From assembly GCF_003261055.1 (NCBI RefSeq), contig NZ_CP030073.1, positions 8,866,001 to 8,930,000 on the forward strand: a stretch of DNA of 64,000 nucleotides, given 5' to 3'. The position numbers and the translations under genes are program-made. The stretch is from Streptomyces cadmiisoli (GTDB lineage: Bacteria; Actinomycetota; Actinomycetes; Streptomycetales; Streptomycetaceae). The notes below the pieces were generated by a model. That model was not told where the DNA came from, searched no databases, and saw nothing but the letters and a program-made list of their open reading frames with translations. Below, one piece after another: positions 13,001-22,086 of the stretch (the first letter of the stretch is position 1; each line of letters opens with the position of its first letter).

Positions 13001-16000
13001 GTCTGCGCGACCATCACCAGCCCCCTGTCCGCCGACGAACACAACGCCCCGCACATCGGCACGCCCATCGCCAACACCCGGGTCTATGTGCTGGACTCGG
13101 CTCTGCGGCCGGTTCCGGTGGGTGTCGCGGGTGAGTTGTATATTGCCGGCGCGGGCCTGGCCCGCGGCTACCTCGACCGGCCGGGGCTGACCGCACAGCG
13201 GTTCGTTGCCAACCCCTTCAACCCGGGTGAGCGGATGTACCGCACCGGCGATCTGGCGAAGTGGCGACCGGACGGTGTCCTGGACTTTCTGGGCCGTACC
13301 GATGACCAGGTGAAGATTCGTGGGTTCCGGATCGAGCTGGGTGAGGTCGAGGCCGTGCTGGCGGCGCACTCGTCCGTGGCCCAGTCGGCGGTGGTGGTGC
13401 GTGAGGACCGCCCCGGCGACAAGCGTCTGGTCGGCTACCTCGTTCCCGCCACCAGTCCCTCAGGCGGTGTCGATACCGCTGAACTGCGCGCCCATCTCGG
13501 CGCGATGCTGCCGGAGTACATGGTGCCGTCCGCGCTGGTGGTGCTGGATGCGCTGCCACTGACGGTGAACGGGAAGCTGGACCGCAGGGCCCTGCCCGCT
13601 CCGGACTACCAGGCGGCCGACAGTGGGCGGGGGCCTTCGACGGTGCAGGAGGAGATCCTGTGCACCGTGTTCGCCGAGGTCCTGGGCCTGCCCCAGGTCG
13701 GGGTGGACGACAACTTCTTCGAACTGGGCGGCCACTCACTGCTCGCGGTGCAGCTGACCAACAGGATCCGGACGCATCTGGGGGTCGAGGTCGCGATGCG
13801 GGCGCTGTTCGAGGCGCCGACCGTGGCCGGACTCGCGCAGCGGCTGACGGATTCAGGTGCGGCACGTCCCGCGCTGGTGGCGATGACACGGCCCCAGACG
13901 GTACCCGTCTCGTTCGCGCAGCAGCGGTTGTGGTTCCTGGGCGAGCTGGAGGGCCCGTCGGCCACCTACAACATTCCCGTGGCTCTGCGGCTGACCGGGG
14001 ACCTCGACGTCGAGGCGCTGCGGATCGCGCTGGGCGATGTGGTGGCCCGGCACGAGGTGCTGCGGACCGTCTTTGCTGCCGATGAGGGCAGGCCGTACCA
14101 GATGATCCTTCCCTCACCTCCCTCTTTTGACCTGCCGGTGATCGAGGTGGAGCAGGAGGGTCTGACAGAGGCGGTTGCCGGGCTGGCGGCTCACGCGTTC
14201 GATCTGGCGGCTGAGCTTCCTTTGCGGGCGTGGCTGCTGCGGGTGGTGCCTGGTGAGTGCGTGCTGGTGATGGTGGTGCATCACATTGCCGGTGACGGGT
14301 GGTCGATGGGGCCGTTGGCACGGGATCTGTCGGTCGCGTACACGGCCCGTGTTGCCGGGCGGGCACCTGACTGGGAGCCGTTGGTGGTGCAGTACGCGGA
14401 CTACACGGTGTGGCAGCGTGAGCTGCTGGGTGAGGAGACCGACCCGGACAGTGTGCTGAACGAGCAGCTGGGCTACTGGCGCAAGGCTTTGGACGGGGTG
14501 CCGCAGGAGCTGGTGCTGCCGTTCGACCGGCCGCGGCCGGCGGTGGCGTCGCACCGCGGGGGCCGGGTGGAGATCCTGGTGCCGGCCGGGGTGCACGCCC
14601 GGGTGGCGGAGTTGGCGCGTGCCGAGGGCGTGACGGTGTTCATGGTGCTCCAGGCGGCTTTGGCGGTGCTGCTGTCCCGGCTGGGTGCGGGCAGTGACAT
14701 CCCGGTGGGTACGCCGGTCGCCGGACGTACCGACGAGGCGCTGGACGACCTGGTCGGGTTCTTCGTCAATACCCTGGTGATGCGTACGGATCTGTCGGGT
14801 GATCCCACGTTCGCCGGGCTGTTGGAGCAGGTTCGGGAGAACGGTCTGGCGGCGTTCGCGCATCAGGATGTGCCCTTCGAGCGGCTGGTCGAGGACCTCG
14901 CCCCGGCCCGCTCGATGGCCCGCCACCCGCTCTTCCAGGTCATGCTCGCCTTGCAGAACAACGCCCAGGCGGTACTGGATCTGCCCGGCATTCACATCGA
15001 ACCCTTGCCCACCGGGGAACCGGCAGCCAAATTCGACCTGTTCATTGCATTGAGCGAAACCTTCCACACCAACACCGACGCCGACAGCGGCACCGGTAAT
15101 CGCCCGGCTGGTCTGCGCGGCGGTATCGAGTACGCCGTAGACCTGTTCGACCCTGAATCGGTGGAGGTACTGGCCGAGCGGTTCGTCCGGGTCCTGGACA
15201 CGGTCACCAGGGAACCGCACCAGCGGGTCAGCGTCGTGGACGTGCTGTCGGAGGAGGAGCGGCACCGGGTCGTGGCGCGGTGGAACGACACCGCCCAGGA
15301 AGTACCCGGGGCGACACTGCCTGAGCTCTTCCAAGCCCGGGTTGCGAAGCAGCCTGATGCGGTCGCGGTGGTCTTCGGTGGCGCTGAGGTGACGTATTCG
15401 GAGCTCGACGAGCGTGCGAACCGGCTTGCCCGGTTGCTGATCCGTCGCGGTATCGGTCCCGAGTGCATCGTCGGGCTGGCCGTGCCCCGCTCGGTGGACC
15501 TCATCGTGGGTCTGCTGGCGGTGCTGAAGTCGGGTGCCGGTTACCTGCCGATCGATCCGGAGTACCCGGCCGAGCGGATTGCCTTCATGCTGGCCGACGC
15601 CGCCCCTTCGTTGACGCTGACCACCACAGAGGTCGCCGGGCGCATTGCTACCGGGCCCGCGCTGCTGCTGGACGACCCTGAAGTTGTCGCCGAACTCGGC
15701 GCACTGACGGCCGACGTTCCCGGCGATGAGGAGCGGACCGGTCCGCTGCTGCCCCAGCACCCCGCGTACCTGATCTACACCTCCGGCTCGACCGGGCGTC
15801 CCAAGGGTGTGGTGATGTCCTGTGGCGCGCTGGTCAACCTGATGTCCTGGCACGCTTCTGCCATCCCCGCCGAGGCCGGTTCGCGGGTCGCCCAGTTCAC
15901 CGCGATCAGCTTCGACGTCTCGGCCCAGGAGATCCTCTCGGCCCTCTTGGACGGCAAGACCCTTGTGGTTCCGGACGAAGAGATCCGGCGTAACCCGGAA

Positions 16001-17938
16001 GAGTTCGTGGCATGGCTGAGGCAGCAGAAGGCCACCGAGCTGTATGCCCCCAACATGATGGTGGACGCGCTTGGTGAGGCTGTCGCGGAGCAGGGCACGG
16101 ACCTGCCGTTGCTGCGTCATGTTTCCCAGGCCGGCGAGGCCCTTGTGCTCAGTGATCGGGTCCGTGGCCTGTGCGGCGCGGCCGGGACGGTGCTGCACAA
16201 CCACTACGGTCCGTCCGAGACCCATGTGGTCACCGCCCATACCCTGCCGGCGGACCGGGCGGCATGGCCCGGGGGTGCCGCGCCGATCGGCCGTCCGGTG
16301 TGGAACACCCGGGTCTACGTCCTGGACCCGGCTCTGCGGCCGGTGCCGGTGGGTGTTGCGGGTGAGTTGTACGTCTCCGGTGCCCAACTGGCCCGCGGCT
16401 ACCACGCCCGGCCGGGACTGACCGCGCAGCGGTTCGTCGCCAACCCCTTCACCCCGGGTGAGCGGATGTACCGCACCGGCGACCTGGCCCGCTGGAACGC
16501 TGAGGGACAACTGGAGTATCTGGGCCGTACGGATGACCAGGTGAAGGTCCGTGGGTTTCGTATCGAGCTGGGTGAGGTCGAGGCCGCGCTGAGCGCACAT
16601 CCGTCCGTGGCCCAGGCAGTGGTGATGGTGCGTGAGGACCGCCCCGGGGACAAGCGCCTGGTCGGCTACCTCGTCCCCACCGGTGGCACCACCCGCAGTG
16701 ACGGCATCACCGCCGGGGTTGACCTGGCTGCCCTGCGCGCCCATCTCGGCGCGATGCTGCCGGAGTACATGGTGCCGTCCGCGCTGGTGATCCTGGAGGG
16801 TCTGCCGCTGACGGTGACCGGCAAGCTGGATCGGCGGAAACTTTCGGCGCCGGACTACACGCGGTCCGCACCGAGCCGGGAACCCTCCTCTATCCAGGAG
16901 GAGATCCTGTGCAGAATTTTCGCCGAAGGACTGAATGTTCCCTACATCGGCGTCGATGACAACTTCTTCGAATGCGGTGGACATTCACTTCTGGCGGTCA
17001 AACTGGTGAGTCGGATCCGCTCGATCATGGGTGTCGATGTCTCCGTCCAAGTGCTGATGCAAGCCCCCAGCGTCGCAGGACTTGCACATCGGCTCAGCCT
17101 CCCCGAGATGAAGGAATCACTCCGTACGCTCCTTCCCATCAGGACGCACGGAAGCCGGCCACCGCTCTTCTGTGTCCATCCGCGATCCGGGTTGAGTTGG
17201 TGCTTCGCACCTCTGGCCGGATTCGTACCCCCTGACATCCCCTTGTACGGTCTCCAGTCGCGGGATGCCGACGCTGCGGGTGAGCTGCCGGGATCCATCC
17301 GGCAAATGGCGGAGGAATACATCAAAGAGTTGCGTACCGTGCAACCGTCAGGTCCGTATCATCTGCTGGGCTGGTCGATGGGAGGCCGCGTAGCGCAGGA
17401 GATGGCTGTACAACTGCAGGAAGACGGCCAGCAAGTGGCACTCGTCATCATGGGAGGCTATGCACCCGCCCCACTCGACACACACGACTCGGACAAGACC
17501 GGCCAGGAATCTGCAGACCTTATCCGTCAAGTGACTCAAGCACATGATGGCAACAGCCATGACGAGCATGCGGATGCTGGAGAAATATTCGACGAGGCGC
17601 CTTCTCTCCGTGATCTTGCAGGACTTCCGGACTACTTCCGCAGCGAGATTTCAGAGGAAGAGGCTGAAGTAAGGGCAAGAATCATTGCAAACAACACCCG
17701 TATCTACGTGAAGCACTATCCTCGCAAATTTCACGGCGATCTTCTTTTCATCTCGTCGGACGAGCTCGAGGACGGTTCGGGTCGCGCCATGTGGCAGCCC
17801 TACACCTCCGGCCGAATCAGCGAGTCACGGCTGCCGTGTTCTCACGACGACATGGCCAATCCCCCCATGCTCTCTCTGCTTTGGGATTCAATTGCCGGTT
17901 GGCTGCCCACGACCAAAGACAGCAAATTCTTCGGCTGA
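1088..17938 (+). CDS. Five-module non-ribosomal peptide synthetase with terminal thioesterase
   Basis: This 5,616-residue megasynthase reads C-A-T, C-A-T, C-A-T, E/C-A-T, C-A-T-TE. I chose ATG 1088 because GAGG ends 7 bases upstream; TTG 1046 and GTG 1082 are also in frame. The first C domain (about 1100-2400) has HHIIADG at 1505 and resembles EntF-type first C domains. Approximate A domains are 2440-3960, 5625-7150, 8840-10360, 12075-13600 and 15275-16860. Carrier motifs GGHSLL lie near 4100, 7290, 10495, 13729 and 16977. The C domain at 10690-12050 has HHLMGDSGD near 10797, the mark of dual epimerisation/condensation domains. The TE has GWSMGG near 17370. Eye-derived pocket codes are DVRHFSLVEK, DLTKVGEVGK, DAWLIGAVCK, DAWTIAAVCK and DVQYSAHVVK. 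I read them as Ser-like, Asn, unassigned (a variant of the Phe pocket), Phe and Pro-like. Domain calls are firm, substrates are inference, and the product is unknown. Confidence 0.95.
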   Translation: MSGSHGGRRELMAGQLGVWHAQQLNPDNPIYNMGEYIQIHGKVDTGFFEAAVRRVVQEVDCLRLRFEGTADEVPRQYFDLRDDWLFHVIDVSGEADPRSSAQSWMRADMRRPVDLQSGELFTHALFKVAEDLFFWYQRMHHIIADGLAGARIAARVAEVYTALMAGESLTDSARPSSSVLMDADADYRVSAEFEQDRQYWTERLSDRPETVSLSGREPSTAPHELTRHSLHIPPDAAAEIRSSARRLGTSLSGLAVAASAAYLHRATGQEDVILGVPVMGRTSALRDIPGMTANIIPLRLTVQPRATVRELVKQVARGVRDALRHQRYRYEDILRDLKLVGGSGLYPLLINIVSFDYDLKFGDALSSAHGLGGINFNDLSISVYDRSSDGSISVVVEANPDLYSRRAVHEHAAKFLDVMNWMARATAEERVHQITLMSRSEQRLVLEEWNDTAREVPAATLPELFQAQAARTPDAVAVVFEGIEVTYADLDARANRLARFLIDRGVGPESLVAVMMHRSVDLVVALLAVVKAGGAYVPVDPDYPADRITYVLTDAQPVLVLTSTDLASRLTDSHPPYAAVDDPRTSAALEDIQGTDTADTEARTTLSPAHPAYVIYTSGSTGRPKGVAVPHAGIVNWLTWMQGAYNLTASDRVLQKTPFGFDVSVREFFWPLLQGATLVVAKPAGHRDPGYLAELIQREHVTIAHFVPSLLQVFLREPAAAACTDLRAVFCSGEALPSDVVGQFRHLLDVPLHNLYGPTEASVEVTAWTCDSDTSRSSVPIGRPVWNTQVYVLDAALRPVPVGVAGELYLAGIQLARGYLDRPGLTAQRFVANPFNPAERMYRTGDLARWNTDGQLEYLGRTDDQVKIRGFRIELGEVEAVLAAHPSVAQSAVVVREDRPGDKRLVAYLVPASGPQGVDIAVMRRHLHEVLPEYMVPSALVVLDVLPLTVNGKLDRRALPAPDYQVADGGRGPASVQEELLCSVFAEILGLSMVGVEDNFFELGGHSLLATRLVSRIRSVFGAEVPIRTLFEAPTAAALAERLTSSGARRQPLVRVERPERVPLSFAQQRLWFLGELEGPSATYNIPLTLRLTGSLDVAALKAALRDLVGRHEVLRTVFATVDGQPYQQILSAEMASVSLAVEQVTDLESAINEVAGHRFDLATEIPVRTWLFEAGPDEHVLVMVVHHIAGDGWSLAPLTRDLSAAYTARSTGQTPEWAPLSVQYADYSLWQRQLLGEEADAASVLAQQLGYWREALADLPQELTLPFDRPRPTMSSHQGGRVELTIDVQIHNALAELARAQGVTVFMVVQAALAVLLHRIGAGDDIPVGTSIAGRTDEALDDLVGFFVNTLVLRSDLSGDPTFLQLLARTREADLGAYTHQDVPFERLVEDLAPVRSMARHPLFQVMLTLQNTVEARLDLPGLNIEALPAAVLPAKFDLDFQIAEQITDGGTPAGLSGLITYATDLFDPASVEAIARRFLMVLETVTADPSVPVSRIDVLDTAERERILSGWNDTTYEVAQATLAELFEAQVTRTPDATAVVFDGTEFTYSELNARANRLARVLVGRGARPEERVAVLMDRSADLVVALLAVIKTGAAYVPIDPAYAADRITYMLDDAHVTLLVTHQAMAGAADDGVTRIVTDAPDSTAALSTMAGENLTNHERGAALLPAHPAYVIYTSGSTGRPKGVVVSHAAVSSYLNWAVSAYPGLSGRTVLHSSAAFDLTVTPLYGTLISGGVLHIADIRDGLPAEAAPTFLKVTPSHLGLLSEEPAGSFARGDLVVGGESLAGEQLTRWRSVHHDVLITNEYGPTEAAVGCVTFTVRPGDPDVLGGVPIGRSVPNMKVFVLDAALRPVPPGVAGELYLAGVQLARGYLGRPRLTAERFVANPYGGSGERMYRTGDLVRWTADGQLQYLGRTDDQVKIRGFRIELGEVEAVLAAHPSVAQSTVVVREERPGDKRLVGYIVPASGNGGSHVSTASVDLAALRACLGEVLPEYMVPSALVVLDVLPLTVNGKLDRRALPAPDYQVADGGRGPASVQEELLCSVFAEILGLSMVGVEDNFFELGGHSLLATRLVSRIRSVFGAEVPIRTLFEAPTAAALAERLTSSGARRQPLVRVERPERVPLSFAQQRLWFLGELEGPSATYNIPVAVRLTGDLDVEALRMALSDVVGRHEVLRTVFPTDEGRPRQEILAPPSSFALPVVEVERGSLTEAVAGLAGHAFDLAAELPLRAWLLRVVPGECVLVMVVHHIAGDGWSMGALATDVSVAYAARSTGRVPDWEPLVVQYADYTVWQRELLGEETDPDSVLNEQLGYWRKALDGVPQELVLPFDRPRPAVASHRGGRVEILVPAGVHARVAELARAEGVTVFMVLQAALAVLLSRLGAGSDIPVGTPVAGRTDEALDDLVGFFVNTLVMRTDLSGDPTFAGLLEQVRENGLAAFAHQDVPFERLVEDLAPARSMARHPLFQVMLTLQNNAEAVLDLPGVDATPLPAGEPVAKFDLSFALAETFHTNTDTDADTGNRPAGLHGVIDYALSLFDRETVETLAERFVRVLDTVTANPLQHVNAIEVLDPAEREQILGEWNDTARDVPAVTLPELFQAQAARTPEATAVVFAGVEVTYADLNERANRLARLLIDRGVGPESLVAVMLERSIDLSVALLAVTKAGGAYLPIDPDYPAERITYLFTDAQPLLVLTSTGMASRLTHSHPPYVAVDDPRTTTALEGLDDTDPTDTERRSTLLPAHPAYVIYTSGSTGQPKGVAVTHLGLPSLSAVQAEEFAITAGSRVLQFASASFDAAVWEMVMALCNGACLVLAAPHDLLPGQALVRLVAERSVTHALLPPAVLALLEPDSLASITTLITGGEALNQNLVSHWAEGRRLINAYGPTESTVCATVTGPLSADAHNAPHIGTPVANTRVYVLDAALRPVPVGVAGELYIAGAGLARGYLDRPGLTAQRFVANPFGGQGERMYRTGDLVRWNAAGQLEYLGRTDDQVKIRGFRIELGEVEAALSAHPSVAQSAVVVREDRPGDKRLVGYLVPATSPSGGVDTAELRAHLGAMLPEYMVPSALVVLDALPLTVNGKLDRRALPAPDYQAADSGRGPSTVQEEILCTVFAEVLGLPQVGVDDNFFELGGHSLLAVRVVELLRARGISVDVRALFAAPTAAGLAGSDGRAEVAVPENRIPDNALTISPDMLPLVDLTRGEIDRIVARVPGGAGNVADVYPLAPLQEGILFHHLMGDSGDGSDVYVLPVLLGFDSRQRLDGFVDALQKVVDRHDILRTAVLWEGLPEPVQVVVRRAAIPVESVDLPEGPDDEVTGRMLAACPGAMDIGQAPLIRVYTAADPVNDQWLALVQAHHLISDHTTLDVLLEEVRAFIEGGEDTLPAPLPFRNFVAQARLRVAQEEHQKYFSTLLGDVTEPTAPFGLLDVRGDGTGVVESRRVMDAELAQRLRDQSRRLGVSPATVLHVVWARVLAATAGRDDVVFGTVLFGRMAAGSGADRVLGLFINSLPVRVQTRGAQGLDMVRSVQNQLADLLVHEHAPLKLARQASGIKADTPLFTSLFNYRHSRNAESGTDKSLEGITLLYDQERTNYPIGLSVDDTGDGFILTVQVAEPVSGESLCAMIQTAAEGVVTALETAPHQQIGTVDVFDPAERHRLLGEWNDTAREVPAVTLPELFQAQAARTPDATAVVFEDVELSYAELNERANRLARLLIGRGVGPESLVAVMMHRSADLVVALLAVTKTGGAYLPIDPDYPAERITYLLTDAQPLLVVTSTDLASRLAGGEPSYLAVDDLRSTTALEALDDTDPTDTERRSTLLPAQPAYVIYTSGSTGQPKGVAVTHLGLPSLSAVQADEFAITAGSRVLQFASASFDAAVWEMVMALCNGACLVLAAPHDLLPGQALERLVAERSITHATLPPAALALLEPDGLPSITTLITAGEALNENLVTRWAGGRRLINAYGPTESTVCATITSPLSADEHNAPHIGTPIANTRVYVLDSALRPVPVGVAGELYIAGAGLARGYLDRPGLTAQRFVANPFNPGERMYRTGDLAKWRPDGVLDFLGRTDDQVKIRGFRIELGEVEAVLAAHSSVAQSAVVVREDRPGDKRLVGYLVPATSPSGGVDTAELRAHLGAMLPEYMVPSALVVLDALPLTVNGKLDRRALPAPDYQAADSGRGPSTVQEEILCTVFAEVLGLPQVGVDDNFFELGGHSLLAVQLTNRIRTHLGVEVAMRALFEAPTVAGLAQRLTDSGAARPALVAMTRPQTVPVSFAQQRLWFLGELEGPSATYNIPVALRLTGDLDVEALRIALGDVVARHEVLRTVFAADEGRPYQMILPSPPSFDLPVIEVEQEGLTEAVAGLAAHAFDLAAELPLRAWLLRVVPGECVLVMVVHHIAGDGWSMGPLARDLSVAYTARVAGRAPDWEPLVVQYADYTVWQRELLGEETDPDSVLNEQLGYWRKALDGVPQELVLPFDRPRPAVASHRGGRVEILVPAGVHARVAELARAEGVTVFMVLQAALAVLLSRLGAGSDIPVGTPVAGRTDEALDDLVGFFVNTLVMRTDLSGDPTFAGLLEQVRENGLAAFAHQDVPFERLVEDLAPARSMARHPLFQVMLALQNNAQAVLDLPGIHIEPLPTGEPAAKFDLFIALSETFHTNTDADSGTGNRPAGLRGGIEYAVDLFDPESVEVLAERFVRVLDTVTREPHQRVSVVDVLSEEERHRVVARWNDTAQEVPGATLPELFQARVAKQPDAVAVVFGGAEVTYSELDERANRLARLLIRRGIGPECIVGLAVPRSVDLIVGLLAVLKSGAGYLPIDPEYPAERIAFMLADAAPSLTLTTTEVAGRIATGPALLLDDPEVVAELGALTADVPGDEERTGPLLPQHPAYLIYTSGSTGRPKGVVMSCGALVNLMSWHASAIPAEAGSRVAQFTAISFDVSAQEILSALLDGKTLVVPDEEIRRNPEEFVAWLRQQKATELYAPNMMVDALGEAVAEQGTDLPLLRHVSQAGEALVLSDRVRGLCGAAGTVLHNHYGPSETHVVTAHTLPADRAAWPGGAAPIGRPVWNTRVYVLDPALRPVPVGVAGELYVSGAQLARGYHARPGLTAQRFVANPFTPGERMYRTGDLARWNAEGQLEYLGRTDDQVKVRGFRIELGEVEAALSAHPSVAQAVVMVREDRPGDKRLVGYLVPTGGTTRSDGITAGVDLAALRAHLGAMLPEYMVPSALVILEGLPLTVTGKLDRRKLSAPDYTRSAPSREPSSIQEEILCRIFAEGLNVPYIGVDDNFFECGGHSLLAVKLVSRIRSIMGVDVSVQVLMQAPSVAGLAHRLSLPEMKESLRTLLPIRTHGSRPPLFCVHPRSGLSWCFAPLAGFVPPDIPLYGLQSRDADAAGELPGSIRQMAEEYIKELRTVQPSGPYHLLGWSMGGRVAQEMAVQLQEDGQQVALVIMGGYAPAPLDTHDSDKTGQESADLIRQVTQAHDGNSHDEHADAGEIFDEAPSLRDLAGLPDYFRSEISEEEAEVRARIIANNTRIYVKHYPRKFHGDLLFISSDELEDGSGRAMWQPYTSGRISESRLPCSHDDMANPPMLSLLWDSIAGWLPTTKDSKFFG
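3678..4345 (+). repeat. NRPS internal repeat: end of A1, T1 and start of C2
   Basis: This block is almost identical to 6838-7533 (end of A2, T2 and start of C3), at an offset of about 3,160-3,190 bases. Long runs are letter-for-letter the same, including synonymous positions. That points to recent duplication or gene conversion between modules rather than protein-level conservation. Confidence 0.9.
7721..8520 (+). repeat. NRPS internal repeat: second half of C3
   Basis: Nearly identical to 14162-14961 in C5, offset 6,441 bases. Small differences cluster around the region after the HHIAGDGWS motif. The two condensation domains therefore share a recent origin or have been homogenised. Confidence 0.9.
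8836..10518 (+). repeat. NRPS internal repeat: A3-T3, duplicated as A4-T4
   Basis: Matches 12073-13752 at an offset of 3,234-3,237 bases, changing by one codon near 9985/13220. The last 320 bases are almost invariant. The copies differ at two specificity positions of the pocket (Leu versus Thr at the 278 equivalent, Gly versus Ala at the 301 equivalent). The duplication was therefore followed by change in substrate preference or drift. Confidence 0.9.
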
Positions 17939-18012
17939 GATGCTGTCGAGCCACTCGCGGGCAGGGATCGGCCACCCTCAAACTTCTACCTCTGAGCGAC
18001 AGATGGGACTTG

Positions 18013-18228
18013 ATGATGACGAACCCGTTTGATGACCAGGACGCCAACTACCTTGTTTTGACGAACGAGGAGGGTCAGTTCTCGCTCTGGCCCACATTCG
18101 TCGACGTGCCGGACGGATGGGAGCCGGTCTTCGGAGAGGCAGCGCGTCAAGCATGCCTTGACTTCATCGAGAAGAACTGGACCGACATGCGCCCCAAGAG
18201 CCTGAGAGACGCCATGAACGCCGGCTGA
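18013..18228 (+). CDS. MbtH-like NRPS accessory protein
   Basis: A 71-residue protein with the family signature intact: NPFDD at the start, NEEGQFSLWP, PDGWEPVFG and WTDMRPKSL near the end. MbtH-like proteins bind adenylation domains and are needed for folding or activity of many actinomycete NRPSs, so this is almost certainly the partner of the upstream synthetase. It starts 75 bases after the NRPS stop and is probably co-transcribed. Two adjacent ATG codons (18013, 18016) fit the family's usual start. A longer in-frame extension back to 17791 overlaps the NRPS and is not credible. Confidence 0.95.
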   Translation: MMTNPFDDQDANYLVLTNEEGQFSLWPTFVDVPDGWEPVFGEAARQACLDFIEKNWTDMRPKSLRDAMNAG

Positions 18229-18236
18229 GCAGGGTA

Positions 18237-18275
18237 GGGGACTGGCGCGGCGGCTGATGCTCCGTGCCAGTTCCC
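18237..18275 (+). terminator. Probable terminator after the NRPS-mbtH operon
   Basis: A 10-bp stem (GGGGACTGGC at 18237-18246 against GCCAGTTCCC at 18266-18275, one G-U pair) sits 8 bases after the mbtH stop. There is no U-tract, which is usual in actinomycetes. Confidence 0.6.
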
Positions 18276-18327
18276 ACCGCTTCCAACCGGACGCGTAGGT
18301 CGCCCGCATCCGGCTTTCCGACAGAGT

Positions 18328-18510
18328 TCACCGGTCGGCATGCGCCGTGCCCCAGTGCACGTTCCCGGTCAGGCGGTAGACGCCGAGCCGGCTGATCCAT
18401 CCGTACACGACGCCTTGTCCGCCTCTGGTCAGACAGACGACGCCCGACTTGTCGAGGTGCCGACGCGTCCCGTGCTCGCCGAGCACTTGAGCGGCCAGTT
18501 CCCGCGCCTG
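18328..18510 (-). pseudogene. Unidentified open remnant
   Basis: The minus strand is open from a TAG near 18517 to a TGA at 18328-18330 and reads like real protein, for example GGQGVVYGWISRLGVYRL. The only start is an internal GTG and the frame is cut off upstream. I do not recognise the family. Given the decayed DNA beside it, it is probably the 3' end of a broken gene. Confidence 0.35.
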
Positions 18511-18584
18511 CCCGGCGCGCTACCTGGTCGTCGACAGAACCACGAAATCGCCACAGCGTGGCCGCGCGCAGCGGCGTCCAAGCG

Positions 18585-18745
18585 TCTTGCCGTGTCGATG
18601 AACGTAGCGTCGGTGAAGTCGACTGTGCTGCCGCCGTTGTGCGTTGCGCCGCCAGAATCGATTCCCCCGGCGAAGCTGGCGTTGGTGTAGTCGATCGATC
18701 CGCCCTTGAACGTGGCTTCGCCGAACGAGGCGGCTGTTGCCGCGC
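18585..18745 (-). pseudogene. Pentapeptide-repeat-like fragment
   Basis: One minus-strand frame reads ASFGEATFKGGSIDYTNASF and later VDFTDATF. This gives the A-x-F periodicity typical of pentapeptide-repeat proteins for about 50 residues, then turns into low-quality sequence. There is no start codon of its own. It is joined upstream to a transposase N-terminus, so it is a remnant. Confidence 0.45.
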
Positions 18746-18779
18746 TCCTTGGCGGCGATGTAGTGCTTGCCCACGTCCT

Positions 18780-18909
18780 GCCAGCGGGCTGGCGAGATGG
18801 CGGGCAGCGGAGAGAGATGATCCAGGATGCGATCGGCGACAGACTTCGAGGCCCCTAACAGCGATGCCGCCCGCCGCAACGTGAGATTCGTGGGCCAGAA
18901 CGTCGCCAC
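18780..18909 (-). pseudogene. N-terminal fragment of an IS5-type transposase
   Basis: The first 40 residues read from 18909 (TLRRAASLLGASKSVADRIL, then DHLSPLPAI) match the helix-turn-helix start of a common Streptomyces IS5-type transposase as I remember it. The catalytic part is absent. The frame runs on into an unrelated pentapeptide-like fragment, so this is an IS relic fused to another broken gene. Confidence 0.5.
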
Positions 18910-19079
18910 CAGTGGCCGGTTCGCCAGCGGAAACCGTCAGGTCGCCCGTGCTGAACGTCGCCAACACAACATCGGACCAAAGCCGGGTCGGCGGATAGCC
19001 GGCACTTGCTCGGCCCACTTCAAGGGACCACGGCACAGAAGATGACGAAGGCGCCGCGGCCGTGCTCACCTGCGGCGAC

Positions 19080-19859
19080 TCAGCCGAACTGAACGGAACG
19101 CTTTGCCAGGCCCCAGCAGAAGCCGTCGATGACGCTGCGCTGAGTGCCGAGGTCCTCCTCAGCAGCGCCAAGGGTGATGAACAAAGGGGCGAAGTGATCG
19201 GTGCGGGGGTGGGCGAGCCGCCCGGCGGGCGCCTTGACTTCGAAATCGAACAGCGCGTCTATGTCCTGGGCTTCCAGGGCGCAGCGGCCCCAGTCGTCGA
19301 ACTCGGCCGTCGCTGCGTGGACTTCGTGCTGCAAGCTGAACATCTGCAGGTTGTGAGTGAAGAAGCCGCTGCCGATGATGAGCACGCCTTCGTCACGCAA
19401 TGGGGCCAGCCGACGGCCTAGCTCGAAGAGTCGCAGCGGTTCGAGGGTGGGCAGCGAAATCTGCAGCACAGGTATGTCTGCGTCCGGGTACATCTCGGCC
19501 AGCGGGACGTACGCGCCATGGTCGAGGCCCCGGTCGGGGACGTCATGCACCAGATTCCCGGGGGCGTGGAGCAGCTTCCTGACGGTCTTGGCCAGCTCAG
19601 GGGCTCCGGGCGCGGGATAGGTCACCTGGTAATAGTGCTCAGGGAATCCCGAAAAGTCGTAGACCAGGGGTACCGTGGCGGTGGCTCCCAGGGCCAGTGG
19701 GGCTTCCTCCCAATGTGCCGAGACCATCAGGATCGCCCGCGGCCTTGGCAGCCCGGCCGACCAGGCAGCTAGCTGACCGGGCCAGACAGGGTCGTCAGCG
19801 AGTGGCGGCCCTCCGTGTGACAGATAAAGGGCGGGTATCCGCTCGGTGGCGGGGGCCAT
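19080..19859 (-). CDS. DODA/LigB-type extradiol dioxygenase family protein
   Basis: A 259-residue protein of the class III extradiol dioxygenase family (4,5-DOPA dioxygenase-like), which opens catecholic rings using a divalent metal. Visible family marks are the N-terminal LSHGGPP, the central DHGAYVPL and SGFFTHNL, which supply the metal-binding histidines. The length is normal. I chose ATG 19859 because AGAGGAG lies 6-7 bases upstream; the longer frame to 19961 adds residues that do not fit the family. It is monocistronic. The real substrate cannot be told from sequence; bacterial members act on varied catechols. Confidence 0.9.
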   Translation of the reverse strand: MAPATERIPALYLSHGGPPLADDPVWPGQLAAWSAGLPRPRAILMVSAHWEEAPLALGATATVPLVYDFSGFPEHYYQVTYPAPGAPELAKTVRKLLHAPGNLVHDVPDRGLDHGAYVPLAEMYPDADIPVLQISLPTLEPLRLFELGRRLAPLRDEGVLIIGSGFFTHNLQMFSLQHEVHAATAEFDDWGRCALEAQDIDALFDFEVKAPAGRLAHPRTDHFAPLFITLGAAEEDLGTQRSVIDGFCWGLAKRSVQFG

Positions 19860-20713
19860 CGAGTGCTCCTCTGAATTCGTTCGATAGTTGAATGAACAAC
19901 TGTCTTTGGTCTGACGGTACACCAGCATGCGGACTGCAAGAGCGGCGGCTCTATCCCGCAATCAGTGGTTGGGGCCGTGGTCAGTGCAGGAGGCCGGTGG
20001 AGGAAATCGGCTCGGCCGTGCCTCTGCCTCATGATTCCGCGGGTGCGGGTGCGGGTGCGGGTGCGGGTGCCATTCCGTGCAACATCTCTTGCGTCATCTG
20101 TTGCACCCGCAGGTCGGCACCTCGTACTGCGGTCTATCAATCCGCCTGAGCAGTTGGAAGGGATGCGCGCTGCCGAGTGATCTCTTCGGGCTGTCTTCCC
20201 ACTGGACCTCATCGCCTCCCTCCCCCGGCAGGGCGGTGCCAGGGCAGGGGACAAGGGGGAATTCGCGGCCGGGGAGTGGTGGCAGCCCTCGTACTTGCTG
20301 GTGAAGTTGTACGACGCCACGACGGATGGCGCGATGCCCGACAGCGACAGCGGCGGGATCGGTCTCTTCTCCCGCATGATTGGCTGGAGCTTCAGCGGCC
20401 CGGCATTCCTCGACGGGCTCCTTGCCGGGGCGTGTCGACGGCCTGGAGCAGGGCCGCGCGGTTTTTGTCGGTATGGACGAGAGGTGGGTCCATGTGTCGA
20501 GGTCCTGGATGCCGCGCCCCGGGACGAACGGCCCGTTGTCCGGCCGTAGCCGACTGTCTGGTGGTCGGCCGTCTCGCCTCCGCCCCGATTCTGGACACGG
20601 CGGAACTGGCCACAGGTGGAACGGACAGCGCCGAGCCTTGGCCCCGCGATCGTTGACATCCGGATTCCCGGTAGCGTCACCGGGACACCCGCATCACAGG
20701 AGAGCGGCTACTC
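19860..20713. other. Intergenic stretch with a decayed open frame
   Basis: About 850 bases with no confident gene. The plus strand is open from a TGA near 20177 to about 20549. It reads like genuine protein for around 75 residues (for example KGEFAAGEWWQPSYLLVKLY) but has no usable start before GTG 20302 and ends in Arg/Pro-rich noise. I do not recognise it and regard it as a relic. The region also holds a hexanucleotide repeat. Confidence 0.4.
20039..20070. repeat. GCGGGT hexanucleotide tandem repeat
   Basis: Five perfect copies of GCGGGT plus a partial copy, in non-coding DNA. Confidence 0.95.
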
Positions 20714-21319
20714 GTGGATCTGGGCATCATCGGACAGGCAGCCGGCCTGTTTGCCGTCACCAACATCGACGACCTCCTCATCCTGGCGCTGTTCTTTGCT
20801 CAGGGCTCTGGCCACCCCAGGTCCACTCGGCGGATCGTGCTGAGCCAGTATCTGGGGTACGCGGCGATCCTCGCTGTGGCGGTGGCCGCCGCGTTTGGCG
20901 CCACGTTTCTGCCCGAGTCCGCAATTCCGTATCTCGGCCTGCTGCCGCTCGCTCTGGGCCTCAAGGCCACCTGGCAGGCATGGAAGGACCACCGCGCCGG
21001 GGACGGGGGCGAGGAGGATGAACAGGGTGAGGGGGGCGGGCCGAGGCCGTTGGAGGTCGCCGCGGTCACCTTCGCTAACGGCGGCGACAACATCGGGGTC
21101 TACGTGCCGGTCTTCGCCACGGCCGGCGTCGGCGGGATGGGCGTGTACGCCGCGGTGTTCCTCATACTGGTGGCCGTGTGGTGCTGCGCGGGTAGATTCT
21201 TCGCCACCCGGCCTGTCATCGCCAAGGCACTCGCCCGCTGGGGCCACATCCTGCTGCCCCTGGTCCTGATCGCCATTGGTCTGCTCATCCTTATCGAGGG
21301 CGGTGCCTTCGGCCTGTGA
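20714..21319 (+). CDS. CadD-family cadmium resistance transporter
   Basis: A 201-residue membrane protein with about five to six hydrophobic segments and the CadD-family features TNIDDLLILALFF near the start and VTFANGGDNIGVYVPVF in the middle. Family members are thought to export cadmium or related cations across the cytoplasmic membrane. An acidic, charged loop (about residues 97-110) separates the two halves. The start is GTG 20714, with AGGAGA about 11 bases upstream. It stands alone and converges with the tetR-like gene downstream; no metal-sensing regulator lies beside it. Confidence 0.88.
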   Translation: MDLGIIGQAAGLFAVTNIDDLLILALFFAQGSGHPRSTRRIVLSQYLGYAAILAVAVAAAFGATFLPESAIPYLGLLPLALGLKATWQAWKDHRAGDGGEEDEQGEGGGPRPLEVAAVTFANGGDNIGVYVPVFATAGVGGMGVYAAVFLILVAVWCCAGRFFATRPVIAKALARWGHILLPLVLIAIGLLILIEGGAFGL

Positions 21320-21369
21320 CTCTGGACGGCGTGTCACCGGCTCGGTTCGACAGCGCCAGTTGCCAGCCT

Positions 21370-21945
21370 TCAGTCATCCCTCGACGTCAGGGCTTCCACG
21401 CCCGCCCGCAGGAAAGTCATGACAGCGACGATGTCGTCGCGTGTTGGTTCGGGACCCAGGGAGGAGCACAGCGCGGCAGCGGCCGCGGCTGTCATGCGGG
21501 CGTCTCTGTCGTGGGGAGGCGTGCCGGTTTCTTCGACCAGGCGACGCGCTCCGGCCTCGACGATCTCGGCCATACGCGCCTTGTGAGGGGCCAGTAGCTC
21601 GGGGTTGAGCGTGAGCATGCGCTCGGTGAGAGCGTTCAGTTCTGCGGGTTGGTCCAGTTCGCTGTAGAGCCAGTGTTCGACAGCGTCGATGGCGCTCCAG
21701 CCTGGTTCACGCTCGCTGATCGCGGCGTCGAGTCGCGTTTCAAGCGCGTCGAGGTGAGCCAGTGCAAGGCTGAGTTTGGTCGGGAAGTACAGGGTGACCG
21801 TTCGTCGTGATACCTCGGCCCGCTCAGCGATGTCGGTGATCGTGGCCGTCTCGTATCCGCGTTCGGCGAAGAGCTGATGGGCGGCCCGCAGGATCGCTTC
21901 CCGCTTCCTGTTCTTGTTCCGTTCCCTCAGCCCGTCCGCCGCCAT
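21370..21945 (-). CDS. TetR-family transcriptional regulator
   Basis: A 191-residue one-component repressor. The N-terminal helix-turn-helix is clear (REAILRAAHQLFAERGYETA, then TITDIAERAEVSRRTVTLYF), followed by an all-helical ligand-binding half. I prefer ATG 21945; GTG 21978 would add 11 residues and place the start inside the operator. It is transcribed away from the neighbouring SDR gene with a strong palindrome between them, so it most likely represses both itself and that oxidoreductase until a small ligand binds. Confidence 0.92.
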   Translation of the reverse strand: MAADGLRERNKNRKREAILRAAHQLFAERGYETATITDIAERAEVSRRTVTLYFPTKLSLALAHLDALETRLDAAISEREPGWSAIDAVEHWLYSELDQPAELNALTERMLTLNPELLAPHKARMAEIVEAGARRLVEETGTPPHDRDARMTAAAAAALCSSLGPEPTRDDIVAVMTFLRAGVEALTSRDD

Positions 21946-21972
21946 GAGATGGACTCTACCATCCGGGTAATT

Positions 21973-22004
21973 TTGCACTCAGTGCAATCATGCCTAGAGT
22001 GCAA
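21973..22004. promoter_or_regulatory. Palindromic TetR-type operator between tetR-like gene and SDR
   Basis: TTGCACT-C-AGTGCAA (21973-21987) is a perfect 7-1-7 inverted repeat, and a further half-site GAGTGCAA lies at 21997-22004. The layout suits two dimers of the adjacent TetR protein. The site sits between the divergent genes. Confidence 0.8.
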
Positions 22005-22086
22005 GTGATCGGACGGTCCGTCCCCGAGCGCAAGCCGGACTTCCCTCTCGGACGACGTCAACTGTGAGTCCCGTTTAGGAGCGAGC

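Noticed and set aside
14114..16984. A 956-codon minus-strand open frame inside the NRPS gene
   Set aside because: Same reason: it mirrors the repeated module sequence and has no domain of its own.
19878..19900. GTTC...GAAC repeat upstream of the dioxygenase gene as an operator
   Set aside because: The arms are only four bases long, which is too short to distinguish from chance.
20039..20070. Hexamer repeat as part of a CRISPR or phase-variable coding repeat
   Set aside because: No spacers exist and no credible gene contains it; it is a simple tandem repeat.
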